From Lachancea thermotolerans CBS 6340 (Eukaryota > Ascomycota > Saccharomycetes > Saccharomycetales > Saccharomycetaceae): 64,000 nt of DNA. Within the stretch, counting starts at the first letter, position 1; every line of letters starts with the position of its first letter. Location: contig NC_013079.1 of assembly GCF_000142805.1 (NCBI RefSeq), positions 62,001 to 126,000 on the forward strand, given 5' to 3'. Positions 9,655 to 20,300 of this stretch are shown piece by piece. A model generated the notes under the pieces. It did no database searches. It was not told the DNA's origin and saw only the letters and a program-made list of their open reading frames with translations. The position numbers were made by a program, and so were the translations under genes.

Positions 9655-10040
9655 TTAGCGCCTTCTGGCGGCAGCAGTGGCTTGCTCTCTCGACAGACCT
9701 TCAGACACAGGTCCTCTTCCAAGTTCCTCAACTCTCTTGAACATCCCATCCAGGAAACCATCCAGAGGGGTCTCTTTTCTAAAGTAGGCACTTCTCTTTG
9801 CCACGCGGACCAGCCGCTCATAGAGTCCTTCGCCCCAGTCCAGATACCTCCGTATGTACCTTTTTAAGTCGGACTTTTCATATGAAAGCATGTAGCCCGT
9901 ATTCCTACGAAGGCCAGCTAGGATAATTGATATGAGCGCTAAATCAAAGCCAAAATGCGCCAGTTGTTTCAGCTGGAAAAGAAGACGTCAGTAGAGGTTA
10001 ATTAATGCTATTGCCGCTCAAGAACACTTACATTAGACAT
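9655..10040 (-). CDS. Small mitochondrial-type membrane protein, YKL018C-A orthologue, two exons
   Basis: Two exons are proposed. Exon 1 (10040-10032) encodes only MSN; exon 2 (9972-9655) continues in frame to a stop, giving 108 aa. The intron (10031-9973, 59 nt) has GTAAGT, a TACTGAC branch site 14 nt before its end, and a pyrimidine-rich run ending CCAG. Without it the first ATG would be 9891, cutting off the hydrophobic segment FDLALISIILAGLRRNTGYM that is the recognisable part. The position beside divergent SWD2 fits YKL018C-A, annotated in S. cerevisiae as a small mitochondrial protein of unknown function. The identity rests on position plus a short motif, so it is less certain than its neighbours. 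Confidence 0.72.
9973..10031 (-). other. 59-nt spliceosomal intron in the YKL018C-A orthologue
   Basis: The 5' site is GTAAGT, the branch point TACTGAC (one base off TACTAAC), and the 3' site CCAG, all within 59 nt. Removing it keeps the frame and joins a three-codon first exon to the conserved coding part. It is close to the lower size limit for yeast introns. Confidence 0.68.
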
Positions 10041-10170
10041 ATCTCTGATCAGCTAGAACTTGTTCGAAGTATCGGTGCTCATCATAATAAATATTTAGCT
10101 TGTCAAAAAAATTGGTGATGATCAATTATATCCAAGCACAAACCGAAAGAAGAGCAAGTGGGTGGTTCAG

Positions 10171-11157
10171 ATGTCTCTGGATATTAGCAGAGAGACACTT
10201 TTGGGGTTCAAGGCCGTGAAAACGTTCAAACCGGGCGAGAATGAGGTAGCACCGGTGACATCGCTGAGCTTCGACGATCACGGAAGATACTTACTGGCTG
10301 CATCGGCAAATGACAACATGCACCTGTATGACGCTATGAACTGCCGCTTCTTGAACACGATCGCATCAAAGAAGTATGGATGTCATTCAGCAAAGTTCAC
10401 GCATGCGCAAAACGAGTGCGTGTACTCGTCCACTATGAAAAGCTTCGACATTAGACACCTTAACCTTGAGACGAACCAGTACCTGCGGTACTTCACGGGA
10501 CACGGTGCTCTTGTAAGTGATATACAGATTAGCCCACTTAACGACACGTTTTTGTCAGCGTCATACGATGAGTCTGTTAGACTGTGGGATATGCGTGTCT
10601 CGAAAGCACAGGCTATCGTGCCGAGCCTTGTCCCCAATTGCATTGCGTACGACCCCAGTGGGCTTGTGTTTGCCCTAGGAAATCCCGAAAACTGTGAAAT
10701 TGGTCTTTATAACCTCAGGCAGCTGAAAAACGGGCCCTTTCTAGTCATCAAGGTTCACCCGTCTTTCAACCAGTGGTCTAAGATCGAGTTTTCTAACGAC
10801 GGCAAATATATATTATTGGCATCTTCCGCAGGAAAACAGGTTATTTTAGATGCGTTTGACGGCAGTCAGCTTTTCGAGCTGGCGGGAACGAAGTCTTTTC
10901 CACTCCGAGAGTTTATGGATGCAGGCTCTGCTTGTTTCACGCCCGACGGACGCTTCACTTTAAGCACAGATTACGCTGGCAAGATCGCGTTATTTAATCA
11001 TGCTGACTCCATAAGTGGAAGAACTTTGAAACCTTGCGGGTCAATTAACGCAGCTCCCGAAAGTTGCCCCCGATCCATTGCATTCAACCCTAAATACAGC
11101 ATGTTTGTCACCGCTGATGAAAGCGTTGATCTATATGTTTATGATAAGCCTATATAA
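10171..11157 (+). CDS. SWD2: WD40 subunit of COMPASS and of the cleavage/polyadenylation factor
   Basis: The 328-aa WD protein is Swd2, shared by the Set1/COMPASS H3K4 methyltransferase and by the APT part of the cleavage and polyadenylation factor; it is essential in S. cerevisiae. It matches the orthologue almost throughout, for example ASKKYGCHSAKFTHAQNE, NLETNQYLRYFTGHGALV, FLSASYDESVRLWDMRV, IPSLVPN-type PSLVPNCIAYDPSGLVFALG and CPRSIAFNPKYSMFVTADE. The frame is open three codons upstream at a GTG; the first ATG (10171) gives MSLDISRETLLGF and matches the family length (329). It shares a 130-bp divergent promoter with the small gene to its left and ends 24 bp from the HCS1 stop. Confidence 0.96.
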   Translation: MSLDISRETLLGFKAVKTFKPGENEVAPVTSLSFDDHGRYLLAASANDNMHLYDAMNCRFLNTIASKKYGCHSAKFTHAQNECVYSSTMKSFDIRHLNLETNQYLRYFTGHGALVSDIQISPLNDTFLSASYDESVRLWDMRVSKAQAIVPSLVPNCIAYDPSGLVFALGNPENCEIGLYNLRQLKNGPFLVIKVHPSFNQWSKIEFSNDGKYILLASSAGKQVILDAFDGSQLFELAGTKSFPLREFMDAGSACFTPDGRFTLSTDYAGKIALFNHADSISGRTLKPCGSINAAPESCPRSIAFNPKYSMFVTADESVDLYVYDKPI

Positions 11158-11181
11158 CCTAAAACTTTTACAACTTTGGGT

Positions 11182-13161
11182 CTACAGGATTTCGCTCAGG
11201 TCAGGGTATCTAATTTCGCTATGCTCCTCGGACCACCTTACCCAGTCTTTAAGGTATTCAATCCCGCTACGTTCTAAAGTCTCCATGTTACCAATAACAC
11301 AGAGCTGCTTTTTGGGCCTAGTCATTGCCACGTTAAGACGCCTTTGGTCAGAAAGAAATCCTACCTCGAACTTATCGTTGCTACGAACTAAGGACAGTAT
11401 AATAACTTCTTTTTCTCTTCCTTGGAAACCATCAACAGTAGATATTTCAACGAGAGGGTATTGCGGGTGGACTGTTTTCTTGAGAAATGCAACCTGCGCA
11501 TTATAAGGAGATATAATTCCAATACATTCTTGTGGCACATTACTGTCTATCAGGCTTGTTACGTGATGGAGAGCAAGAAAAGCTTCATTTTCGTTATACT
11601 TGGACGAAACCAAGCTTCCAGAGTCTTGGTCTTCTGCCCTCTCTGGAAAGTCGCCTGCCTGTGTATCATACCAAATCAACGGAACTTCGGTATTCTCATT
11701 ACACTCAGTAGCGGGCAAATCGACCAATGTCCAGGACGCCACTGAATCTGCTGCTTTCAGCTTACCGTCATACATCTTTATGGATGAAAACTCCATTATT
11801 TCGGAGTTCATACGGTACTGGGTGTCCAACAGGTTCCGAAAGCTGTCGCCGTACTTCTTCACCAACCTGTCAAACAGTGTTGTTCCCAAGGTGTTTTTAA
11901 CCTTAGTATTGTCCTCAGTTTTTATTGTTGGGGGCAACTGCTTATCATCGCCAGCCAGGACGAGTTTCTGGATGTCCGATTTGTAGTGTGCTATCAAAGG
12001 GATCCAGCACTGTGGTTCCAAACTTTGTGAAACTTCGTCTATTATAAGTGTATCAAAAATATGGTCGGTGTGCTTGTAACAATCAACAAGTTCGCGAGCA
12101 CTAGATCCATGAAGGGTTGACACGACAACGCGAGCGGAAAGAACCAAATCAGAAATAACCTTTTTTTCTCGCAGCTTAAGCTCCTTCCGTAGCTCTCTTA
12201 CCTCTTTCCACTGCTCTTTTCTTTGCTTGTATGACTTAAGCTTCTTGATGGAGGCGATAGTATCGTCGATTTCTTTGGATATGTCTTTGGTGATGGCGCC
12301 TGCGTCACCAGATTTTGACAGGACCTCAAGGGAGTGGCTGAGGTTACTTTCCAAGAGACGAGCAGGATGTCCGATCCGCAGAAGCGACTCGCCTGGCATT
12401 ACTTTGGCCAAACGTTCCAGAATCGTATCTACCGCGATGTTTGAAGGACCGCAGACCAAAACTCGTTGCCCCTTATTATATAGCTGGTGAACTAGCTCAA
12501 CAACCGTATGCGTCTTGCCGGTGCCGGGAGGGCCATGGATAATGCTTATTCTATTTTGCAAAGAAAACTCAATAGCCTTTTTCTGGGATGTATTGAGATC
12601 AGGGTTGAAGAAGTCTACCTTGAGCGGTTGCGTCTGTGAAGTGAAAACAGGAGCGTCGAGCAAATACTGAATGACTTCGTTTTGTGGCACGCCGTCAAAC
12701 TCGCAGAGTTTGCGCAGAGTCGACTGCATTCGTTTGTATGTGATGGTGTTCGTCGTCTTGAGCAGGTACAGCCGCAAGCTACTATAAAGGTTTAGTGCAT
12801 CTTTCTCCTGAGCTTCATCTACTGCAACTGTGATACACTTCTCGCTGCACTTGGTAACCACGCCTTCACAACTGAACGCGTCCTTCTTGGCGCCAGAGGG
12901 CCGGATGACTACCAAGTCTCCATTTCTGACGTCGCCACGGATAATCTCTTGGTCAATGGCTGTGTCAGGGCCCAGTTCCACGTATAGCCTACCAGCGAGC
13001 CCACTTCTGACATTCTGCAGCGTTAGATGGTTTATTGCGAGCCCTTTGGATACTAACTGAGAAAGAGGCAGGGTCTCCAGCAATCGCGCCGTAAGCTCCG
13101 TATCCTGGGACTGCTCATGAGCGATGCACTCGAGGAATCTCTCGCCGATCACCTTGTTCAT
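11182..13161 (-). CDS. HCS1: SF1 5'-3' DNA helicase A (Upf1-like)
   Basis: The 659-aa protein is a superfamily-1B helicase orthologous to Hcs1 (683 aa), a hexameric DNA helicase stimulated by RPA and associated with DNA polymerase alpha in S. cerevisiae. Helicase motifs in order: Walker A GPPGTGKT at residues 210-217, motif II IIDEVSQ near 375, motif III AGDDKQLPPT, motif IV DTQYRMNSEIMEFSS, motif V VDGFQGREKEVIIL and motif VI LNVAMTRPKKQ. The N-terminal region is the beta-barrel type found in Upf1/IGHMBP2 proteins. It lies head-to-tail with ATP7, as YKL017C/YKL016C. The start is the ATG at 13161. Confidence 0.95.
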   Translation of the reverse strand: MNKVIGERFLECIAHEQSQDTELTARLLETLPLSQLVSKGLAINHLTLQNVRSGLAGRLYVELGPDTAIDQEIIRGDVRNGDLVVIRPSGAKKDAFSCEGVVTKCSEKCITVAVDEAQEKDALNLYSSLRLYLLKTTNTITYKRMQSTLRKLCEFDGVPQNEVIQYLLDAPVFTSQTQPLKVDFFNPDLNTSQKKAIEFSLQNRISIIHGPPGTGKTHTVVELVHQLYNKGQRVLVCGPSNIAVDTILERLAKVMPGESLLRIGHPARLLESNLSHSLEVLSKSGDAGAITKDISKEIDDTIASIKKLKSYKQRKEQWKEVRELRKELKLREKKVISDLVLSARVVVSTLHGSSARELVDCYKHTDHIFDTLIIDEVSQSLEPQCWIPLIAHYKSDIQKLVLAGDDKQLPPTIKTEDNTKVKNTLGTTLFDRLVKKYGDSFRNLLDTQYRMNSEIMEFSSIKMYDGKLKAADSVASWTLVDLPATECNENTEVPLIWYDTQAGDFPERAEDQDSGSLVSSKYNENEAFLALHHVTSLIDSNVPQECIGIISPYNAQVAFLKKTVHPQYPLVEISTVDGFQGREKEVIILSLVRSNDKFEVGFLSDQRRLNVAMTRPKKQLCVIGNMETLERSGIEYLKDWVRWSEEHSEIRYPDLSEIL

Positions 13162-13338
13162 TGCTAGGCGCCTGCGAGTTACGTGCGTACAGTTTCCGAA
13201 GTTCGTGAAGTAGTCGGTTTCGCAGGTTGTGATTTCGTCTCAACTAAAAAAGCTTGAATTGGAATGTATAATATAAAGGATTCGTTTCTACATAACGGGA
13301 GACCGGAATGGGTGCAAGTGCGTAAATTTCGGGCTCGA

Positions 13339-13863
13339 TCACATAACGGTAAGGTCACCGAACTTTTCCTTGTAGCCTGGAACCTCCCATCTGCCCTTCT
13401 TGACCATCTCCTCGACCTTGGCGTCGATGTCAGGTCTGGCCTTGGCCAGCTCCTCCACGGTCAGCTGGTCGAAAGGTCTTGCGGACTCGATGTTCTTCAA
13501 AGTGTCGCTTAGATCCTTCAGCTCCTGTGCGACGAACTTCTCGGTCTCCTTGGCGTTCTCGAGCGCCTGGGACTCAAACGCCTCAATGGTCGAGAGCTGC
13601 TTCTTGACGTCCACGGTCACGGGCTTGTAGGACTTGTAGAAAGACTCGATCTTGTCCACAACCTCCGAGTTCTTCAAGACGGAGCGGTAGTAGCTGAAGT
13701 CCACGGCCGTAGGCTGCGCCTGCAGCTCCAGCAGCTTTCTGCGGGCCTCATCGTTTCTCTTCTTGAAAGAGGTCAATTGTGTGGCAGTCTTGCCAGTGAG
13801 CTTCAGGGATGAGATCACGCTGGCCCAGTCCAGCTTGTTGGCAGCAGATTTGGCGATAGACAT
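13339..13863 (-). CDS. ATP7: ATP synthase peripheral-stalk subunit d
   Basis: The 174-aa protein has the same length as S. cerevisiae Atp7, subunit d of the stator stalk of mitochondrial F1Fo-ATP synthase on the matrix side. The sequence opens MSIAKSAANKLDWASVISSLKLTG and is largely helical and charged, ending KKGRWEVPGYKEKFGDL as in the family. There is no obvious long cleaved presequence. Upstream at 14006-14012 is CCAATCA, a possible Hap2/3/4/5 site, and TATATAT at 13984-13990; both fit a respiration-regulated gene. It sits divergently from PUT3. Confidence 0.96.
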   Translation of the reverse strand: MSIAKSAANKLDWASVISSLKLTGKTATQLTSFKKRNDEARRKLLELQAQPTAVDFSYYRSVLKNSEVVDKIESFYKSYKPVTVDVKKQLSTIEAFESQALENAKETEKFVAQELKDLSDTLKNIESARPFDQLTVEELAKARPDIDAKVEEMVKKGRWEVPGYKEKFGDLTVM

Positions 13864-14636
13864 CCTCGCAGGTTTCCTTTGTTTGGGTTCTATTCGCTGG
13901 TGCGCTCGCCCTGATTGAATGTCTAACTCCTTTAATTGAGAAGAGCTAGAAAATTTTCGCCGTAGAGAAGGTTCTACACTTCGTATATATTGATCAATAC
14001 ATTAGCCAATCACAGTTGTTATTTGGATGTTCACGTGGCCTGGGAACTGTGACTATGGTGCTACAGCCTTCGCAGGGCCCCTGCGAGTGCTGATATATCC
14101 TGCGCTTTCCAGGCCGTCTATTAAATGGAACGCGAGCTTCTGCAAAGGTCTAGCGCCCGTAATTGCTTATCGCTTATGTAACCACTCGCTTGAAGCATGT
14201 CAGCTTGATCCTGCAATAGAGAAGCATTATAAGGAACTCACGCATTTATATTCTGTGAATGTGGCAGGGAGAAACACTTTTAGTTCGATATCTAGTAATT
14301 AGTCAATGTTAGTTCGTGAATTTAATAAAGTTTACGCTTAATTGAATTTTGAAACTGTCACCAACTAAAAGCTCGTCTTCGCTTTGTTTCAGTCTAAAAA
14401 TTAGGGCAAGAGTTTTACCGGACTCGTCCAGTGCTTCGGTGCGCCAGGTGGCAAACCAGAAGGCTCTCACCGTTTCTAAGCGCAGTGGCTCTGTCCTCGC
14501 ACCATTATCATTATCAGTTCGAGATCACGTGCCTTATCTATAAGTATCGCTCTGCGCGAGTCATCGGAGAGACGGCTCTTCTCAGGCCGTCAAGAAACGT
14601 GAGATCAAGTCGTGCTTGCGCCGTAGGCTCGATCCA
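13864..14636. other. Divergent ATP7-PUT3 promoter region
   Basis: About 770 bp with no credible gene. Toward ATP7 it has TATATAT (13984-13990) and CCAATCA (14006-14012, Hap-type). Toward PUT3 it has ATCACGTG (14524-14531, Cbf1-type) about 106 bp before the start. An 80-100 codon open frame here has no recognisable content. Confidence 0.6.
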
Positions 14637-17141
14637 ATGATGCAGGAAGTCAACTCGGTAGCCATGGAAGATGCAGGGTTGGACCAGCCGACGGAGTATC
14701 TGCCGAGCGCCAGCTATGAGGGTGTTGTGTCGGACTCCGACGAGATGAGCAGCAGGACGTCGAAACGGCGCATCAAAAGATCGGGGCTGGCGTGCGTGCG
14801 GTGCAGGCGACGGCACGCCAAGTGCAGTGGTGAGAAGCCCTGCAGTACATGTGTAGCGGCCAACATAGCGTGCGAGTACATGGAGCCTAACAAGAAACTG
14901 GTCGTTTCCATGAAGTACCTGCAGAAACTGCAGTCCGATCTCGCGGAAATGAAAAGAGAGAACATCAAGCTGCAGGCCTCGGTTAAGAATATAGCACCGC
15001 AAGACGCCGCGGAGGCTGGCCCTTCGAACAGGCCCTCGGACGTCAAGTTTCATAAAAATACTGTCGACCAAAGCACTCTCGGATCGTCGAGCGCAGCTTC
15101 CGCTTCCTCTCGCGCAGCCACTACCGATGACGAGGAAATTGTTCCCAATTTCACAGAGCGACGCGGGAGGCTGGTCGCGTCCCGCACCGGCCAACAGTAT
15201 TTCGTGGGATCTTCATCTATGACCTTGTTCGGAATGGAGATCCAATCGCTCATACCCAAAAGGCTGGCTTCACGAAAGCGTGACGGCAGAGAGTTGACAT
15301 CGCTGGAGGTGGATGGCACCCCTAGAGCGCCCGTTCAGCCTATAGACGAGATTCTTCAGGAAGAAGGAAACGCTTATAAGATCGTGCTGTCCAAGAACGA
15401 TGGTACCAATGACATTAGCGTCAATTTTTCGCTTCCTTCTTACTCTTATGCCATATTGCTAGTTGACACCTTTGTTACCTACAACGACGGATGCTTTTAC
15501 TTCTTTAACGAAGGCATTGTCAAAGAACAACTGAAAGCCGTTTATGAGGGCGGCACAGCCCTTCCAGACCACACCCTGCAAACCATATGGTTTTGCAAGG
15601 TACTGCTGATATTCGCCACTGGAGAAATGTACCTAGGCACCGCCAATAATATGAACGGCAGCAAACTGCCTTCCAAAGCGGGGGCCAAACTCCCTGGTTC
15701 TGGTTTCTTCGAACAAGCGTCGAAGATCTTCAGCTGTCTTTTCTCAAGCGGAAGAATAGAGAATGTCACAAAACCCGGCGGCCTTGAGGTTATGTTGCTG
15801 TACGCCTTTTATCTTCAGGTTGCGGACTGCACAGTCGCATCTTATTTCTACTTTGGCCAAGCTTTAAGAGCATGCCTCATAATGGGTTGGCATGTGGATG
15901 CACAAAGGGACAGCATTACACGTTTTGAACTTGAACACCGGAGGCGTCTGTGGTGGACCGTTTACATGTTCGAAAGAATGTTGAGTAGCAAGGCAGGCTT
16001 GCCTTTGAGTTTTACCGACGAAACAATCACTACAGAGCTTCCCGATGATTTTGACATGAGCTCTCCACCTGCAGGCTGTGAGCATTACATATTTCCTGAG
16101 GCTGAATACATCACTAATTGTGTCAAAATAACACAGATCAACGCTCAAATTCTGAATAAACTCTACCAGAGACAACCAGGTAGCAACATTCTTCCAGTTC
16201 TGAAAGAGATAGTGCTACAGCTGATTGAATGGAGAAGAACGCTATCTGGGTTTCTTCAAGCTGATTTCCAGCGGAAGGATTTTAAAATCTCAAGGTTATC
16301 AACCAATATTTTCACAGAGTACTTCCAGGGCATGAACCTAGCCATACGGCCTTTATTATTTCACTTCGCCTCAATCCAACTCAAGCGCTCAGAGACTTCA
16401 GACACCTACATCAATTTGCAAGATTACTCACCAACCATCTCTGCCCTCTTAAACTGTTCTTTGCAGGCTTCCATCAACACAATCCGTTCTTTATGGTACC
16501 TCAAGCTCCAGAACATGGTCGCTCTTTTTGGCTACATGGATAGGGAGTACTTGTTCACCGCAGCGTGTACATTGGTACTGTTCAACGCGGCTTTTGGTAT
16601 TCACGATCAAACTGCAGAACATCTGGATCATGCGCTACTAACATTTACAAAGATGAGAAACTTGGGAAATAACCCTGCCGGACACCGGCGTGCTCAGCTA
16701 TTGAGGCTCATGAGCAGTTTGGATTTTAAAGGATCCATGAAAGAACTAATTCAAAACCACGTCGATGACTTAAGGCCAGACGCGCAATTCGAAAATCATG
16801 GTGACAAGGAAGCCGAGATTGTCTCCTATGTGTCCACCGAATCAGATGTTGTGAGAATTAGTCCCTCTGCTTCAGTTTCCCTTGAAGGAGATTTTAGAGC
16901 CGACTCACCAAAGGAAGGTGAAATAGTCCGGGAGAACAACGCAAGTACGTTTGAACCATTTTCCTTAGATAGCAAAAGCGACATACAGAAATTTCTGGCT
17001 GGTCTTGAAAATGTGGACACGAGTGAAAACGAGCTTTGGAAGGAAATTTCTCACCAGGCAATGTGGCTAGGCAACGCCATGGACCCAACCGGCCCAGTAG
17101 GCGACGAAGATACAACTGGTGGTCTCAATTTTTTTGAGTAA
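14637..17141 (+). CDS. PUT3: Zn2Cys6 activator of proline utilisation genes, Put3
   Basis: The 834-aa protein is a zinc-cluster transcription factor. Put3 binds CGG-N10-CCG sites constitutively and activates PUT1 and PUT2 when proline is the nitrogen source. The cluster lies at residues 53-79 (Cys53, 56, 63, 69, 72, 79) and is followed by EYMEPNKKLVVSMKYLQKLQ, a linker and dimerisation helix closely matching Put3. The fungal-specific middle domain covers about 330-560, with FGQALRACLIMGWH and RRRLWWTVYMFERMLSSKAG. The acidic C-terminus is the likely activation region. Two adjacent ATGs (14637 and 14640) are possible starts. S. cerevisiae Put3 is longer (979 aa). Placement between ATP7 and URB1 matches YKL015W. 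Confidence 0.93.
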   Translation: MMQEVNSVAMEDAGLDQPTEYLPSASYEGVVSDSDEMSSRTSKRRIKRSGLACVRCRRRHAKCSGEKPCSTCVAANIACEYMEPNKKLVVSMKYLQKLQSDLAEMKRENIKLQASVKNIAPQDAAEAGPSNRPSDVKFHKNTVDQSTLGSSSAASASSRAATTDDEEIVPNFTERRGRLVASRTGQQYFVGSSSMTLFGMEIQSLIPKRLASRKRDGRELTSLEVDGTPRAPVQPIDEILQEEGNAYKIVLSKNDGTNDISVNFSLPSYSYAILLVDTFVTYNDGCFYFFNEGIVKEQLKAVYEGGTALPDHTLQTIWFCKVLLIFATGEMYLGTANNMNGSKLPSKAGAKLPGSGFFEQASKIFSCLFSSGRIENVTKPGGLEVMLLYAFYLQVADCTVASYFYFGQALRACLIMGWHVDAQRDSITRFELEHRRRLWWTVYMFERMLSSKAGLPLSFTDETITTELPDDFDMSSPPAGCEHYIFPEAEYITNCVKITQINAQILNKLYQRQPGSNILPVLKEIVLQLIEWRRTLSGFLQADFQRKDFKISRLSTNIFTEYFQGMNLAIRPLLFHFASIQLKRSETSDTYINLQDYSPTISALLNCSLQASINTIRSLWYLKLQNMVALFGYMDREYLFTAACTLVLFNAAFGIHDQTAEHLDHALLTFTKMRNLGNNPAGHRRAQLLRLMSSLDFKGSMKELIQNHVDDLRPDAQFENHGDKEAEIVSYVSTESDVVRISPSASVSLEGDFRADSPKEGEIVRENNASTFEPFSLDSKSDIQKFLAGLENVDTSENELWKEISHQAMWLGNAMDPTGPVGDEDTTGGLNFFE

Positions 17142-17381
17142 AAACGGAAGCGCTTATAGGTGGGGGCGGGGGACAGAAATAGCATAAAAAAACCTACAAC
17201 AAGCGATGCCTGGCTCTAAAACCTGTTACCTATGAAAGTTTAAGCTGCCTGGTGAGAAAATTTGAGATACTCGAATTGAATTAATATTTAATTGATGGGC
17301 AAACCTGATTTATTGCGCGACGTTTCTTAGATTCTTTTAGCTGGCAACAGGAAAAGCGTTCTATAATATATAGTATTTAAT

Positions 17382-20300
17382 TTACACATGCATAAATGGA
17401 TAGTTGAGGTTTGTCTGATGCGAAGTTTGATTACCAATGGTGCAAAGGCGCTTCAGAACATTATCAACGTCACCTTCCATCCACTCAGCTAACCTTTTTT
17501 GTGACTTCGAGACTGCAGCGTAGCCGGCACCCAATTCAGAATAGTTGACATCAAGTTGTTGTGATACAAGGAACTGTTTCAAACGGAGTTTATTTTTAGT
17601 GTTGGCGAGAGTTTCAGTAGAGACCCCAACAAGCCCTTCAGATGAGCCTTCCCGCAAAGCCTCCAAGAAAGATACACCAGCATAACGTGTAATAAGAGTA
17701 GGACCACCAGTTTCGATTCTTTGGATGCGGTAAACTAAGAGATTCAAAGTATTTCGTTGCCCGAGATTAATGTAGGGAGAGTTGAGTAAATTCATCATCC
17801 ATTCAAGCAGGTTTCTTGACCTCAAAAGCTTTATGTCATCCTCTGATTTGATGCCTCGTTGGATAGCCTCAAGAAACCAGTTCAAGTATTTGTAATAGTG
17901 CTCGCCGTCCTCAGTGGGCCTCGTAACAACAACCGCATCATATAGAGGGAGATGTTGCGGCTGCACAGATGGCGAGGCGAGCACCCACTTGTAAGCTTTC
18001 TCGTATAAAACAGACGAAGGCTGAGTTAATATACTGGACAAGCGTGAAATCATATACCAAACTAAGGGACTGACCTCCTGGTCTTTCTCGGTATGAAAGG
18101 TGTAGGCAACCTTCATCAAAAATATATGGAAGATGTTGCTATCTTTGAAACTCCCACCGTGTTTCAACGAGTCAATCATTTTATAGATTAATGCTAGCGC
18201 CACATCTTTTGTCTCATTCCTTTCGCTTAATGATAAAATAACCAATTCGAGCAGGCCAGAAACAACTACTTTCCTCATGTCAAAGAATGAGGCCTGAGAC
18301 TGACTCTCCAAATCGGAGTTATCATTCCTGAAAAGTTCTTTATTATTGGCAACCAAAAGAAGTATGAACAATGGATCATAAACCTTTCTTTCGAAGTTCT
18401 GATATGTCAATTCAATGGCTTCCTCGAAAGCCACCAATCGATGCCATGTATCCTCCACATTTCCACTAGCGAATTGTGGAATAGAAGGTTGTTCACAAGC
18501 AAAGTTTTCAATAGTAGTATTAATCCGTGCTCTCTTAATGGTCAATACGAGACCTTCTCTCTCCTTGGTTAGTAATGGGGTGTCATCAGCTTGATCTTCC
18601 TCAAAATCTTCTTGAAAGTCCCAGACAAAAACGTTGTTCGTCCATGAAGAAAGAGTCCTTGACTCAATCTCTTTCAAAACGTCGAAAATAATCCTATCGT
18701 CTGCTGATACTGATCCATTGTAACTCAACAAAAGTTTCTCTTGAACAATTGGGGTCGCGTTTTTAGCAGCGTCGAGGTGAAACAGACGGCTCATGATTGA
18801 AGAGGTTAGGAAGCGTGCATGTGAATTAGTTTTTTGATCGTTCAAAGACGATTGCTCATTATTCAGGAGAAGCTGTAGCATTTTATTACTGTTCACCTGA
18901 GAGTTGCTAGCCCCGAGAAGTAAAATGTTCAGGTATTCCAAAGCCTCAGCGCGACCTACCCACATCCCACCCAAAATCACCTCAACTTGGGTTTCAAGGA
19001 TCGATTGCACGCCCAATGACCATATGTTCACCTTAAACAGCAGCCCTTTGAAGTTTTGTAAAAACTCGGAAAATTTTGAAGATAAGTGATTCCGCTCTGC
19101 AAAAGTCTTTGTGATGTATAGAACTGATTTTTGCATCCAGGTAGAAATATTGTGGTCCCCCTTTACGTTGTAGAGTTCAACAATCTTGGCGGCCCAAGGG
19201 CTGAATCTGTATTCGTTCTGCGAAATTAAAAACCCGAGAACGTTGTGCTTCAGATCCTCTGAAGCATTCGCGTGGCAGTCGTAAAACAGCTTCATTGCGG
19301 CTTCAAAGTCAAGCACAGATAGTTTACTTAAATCATCGCATGCAGAATGCAAGGCTCTGTCGACAAAATGGGAGGCCTCAGTATCCTTGGCTTTATCACT
19401 AATTGCTGCGGCAACGTTGATGCAAAGGCTCTCGCACTTGATTAAATCAAGGAAGCCCATTATTTTTTTAGCACCTTCTTCGTATGCTAAGCAGTCGATG
19501 ATAATTGGGTAGCTAATAGCATCCTCCAGTGCCAAAGAAATTATGGACTCAAAGTTCGGGTTTTCAACCAGCTTTTTAGTCAAGTACTCGGACAAGACAT
19601 CTGTTATTTTTTCAGATTTTAAGGCTAATAGTTCCATGAATCTGGTTCCGGGCAAAGTAGTTCCTCGCTTGACCATCTCCGTCAGAATCAATGGCAAGAG
19701 GTCTTGATTATTCAGTAGAAGCCTAAGCTGAATTTCCGAGAGCTGTGAATCTGACAGTATCTGAAGACCTTTTATCAATATTGACATCAGATCTGGATTA
19801 CTGCTCCACTGCGGGAGACGTTCTCCCCATAAATGATGAATGTAAGCACTAACTTCGGAAACATCTTCGTCCAACTGCAAATAAACTTCGAGCATTGAAT
19901 TGGTAACATATGCACTCTTTTCGCAGACCAATTCGTTCTCTGTGTCTATGTCAGCAGCTATAGTGACTTTTTCGAAATACTTTGTAGAAGCAAACTTTTG
20001 TTTGAAGTCATCTTGGGATAGTGTATAGTTTGCGGCCTTCATTAGTAAGTTGTCCACGATAGCACAAAACTTTTGCAGCTTCATGCTCGAAGTATCTGCT
20101 TTCAATAAAAACTGGATTCTGGTCAGTAAACCAGCAATATCAAGTTCATTAGTAGGGTATCTTGCAACCTGATCGAGATCTGAAGTCGAAACCAAAGTAA
20201 TGTGTTGGAAGAAAGAGTATGGGGCATTGTTTGAAAGCAAATAATCTTGGCCCTGCAAAAGGTCCAGGCTATCATCATAATTTTCAAAATTCAAGTATTC

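Noticed and set aside
13193-13200. TTTCCGAA, resembling the core of centromere element CDEIII
   Set aside because: There is no AT-rich CDEII and no paired CDEI at the right distance, and the site lies in a short HCS1-ATP7 gap.
14538-15194. 218-codon minus-strand frame
   Set aside because: Antisense to the zinc-cluster region of PUT3, with no recognisable content.
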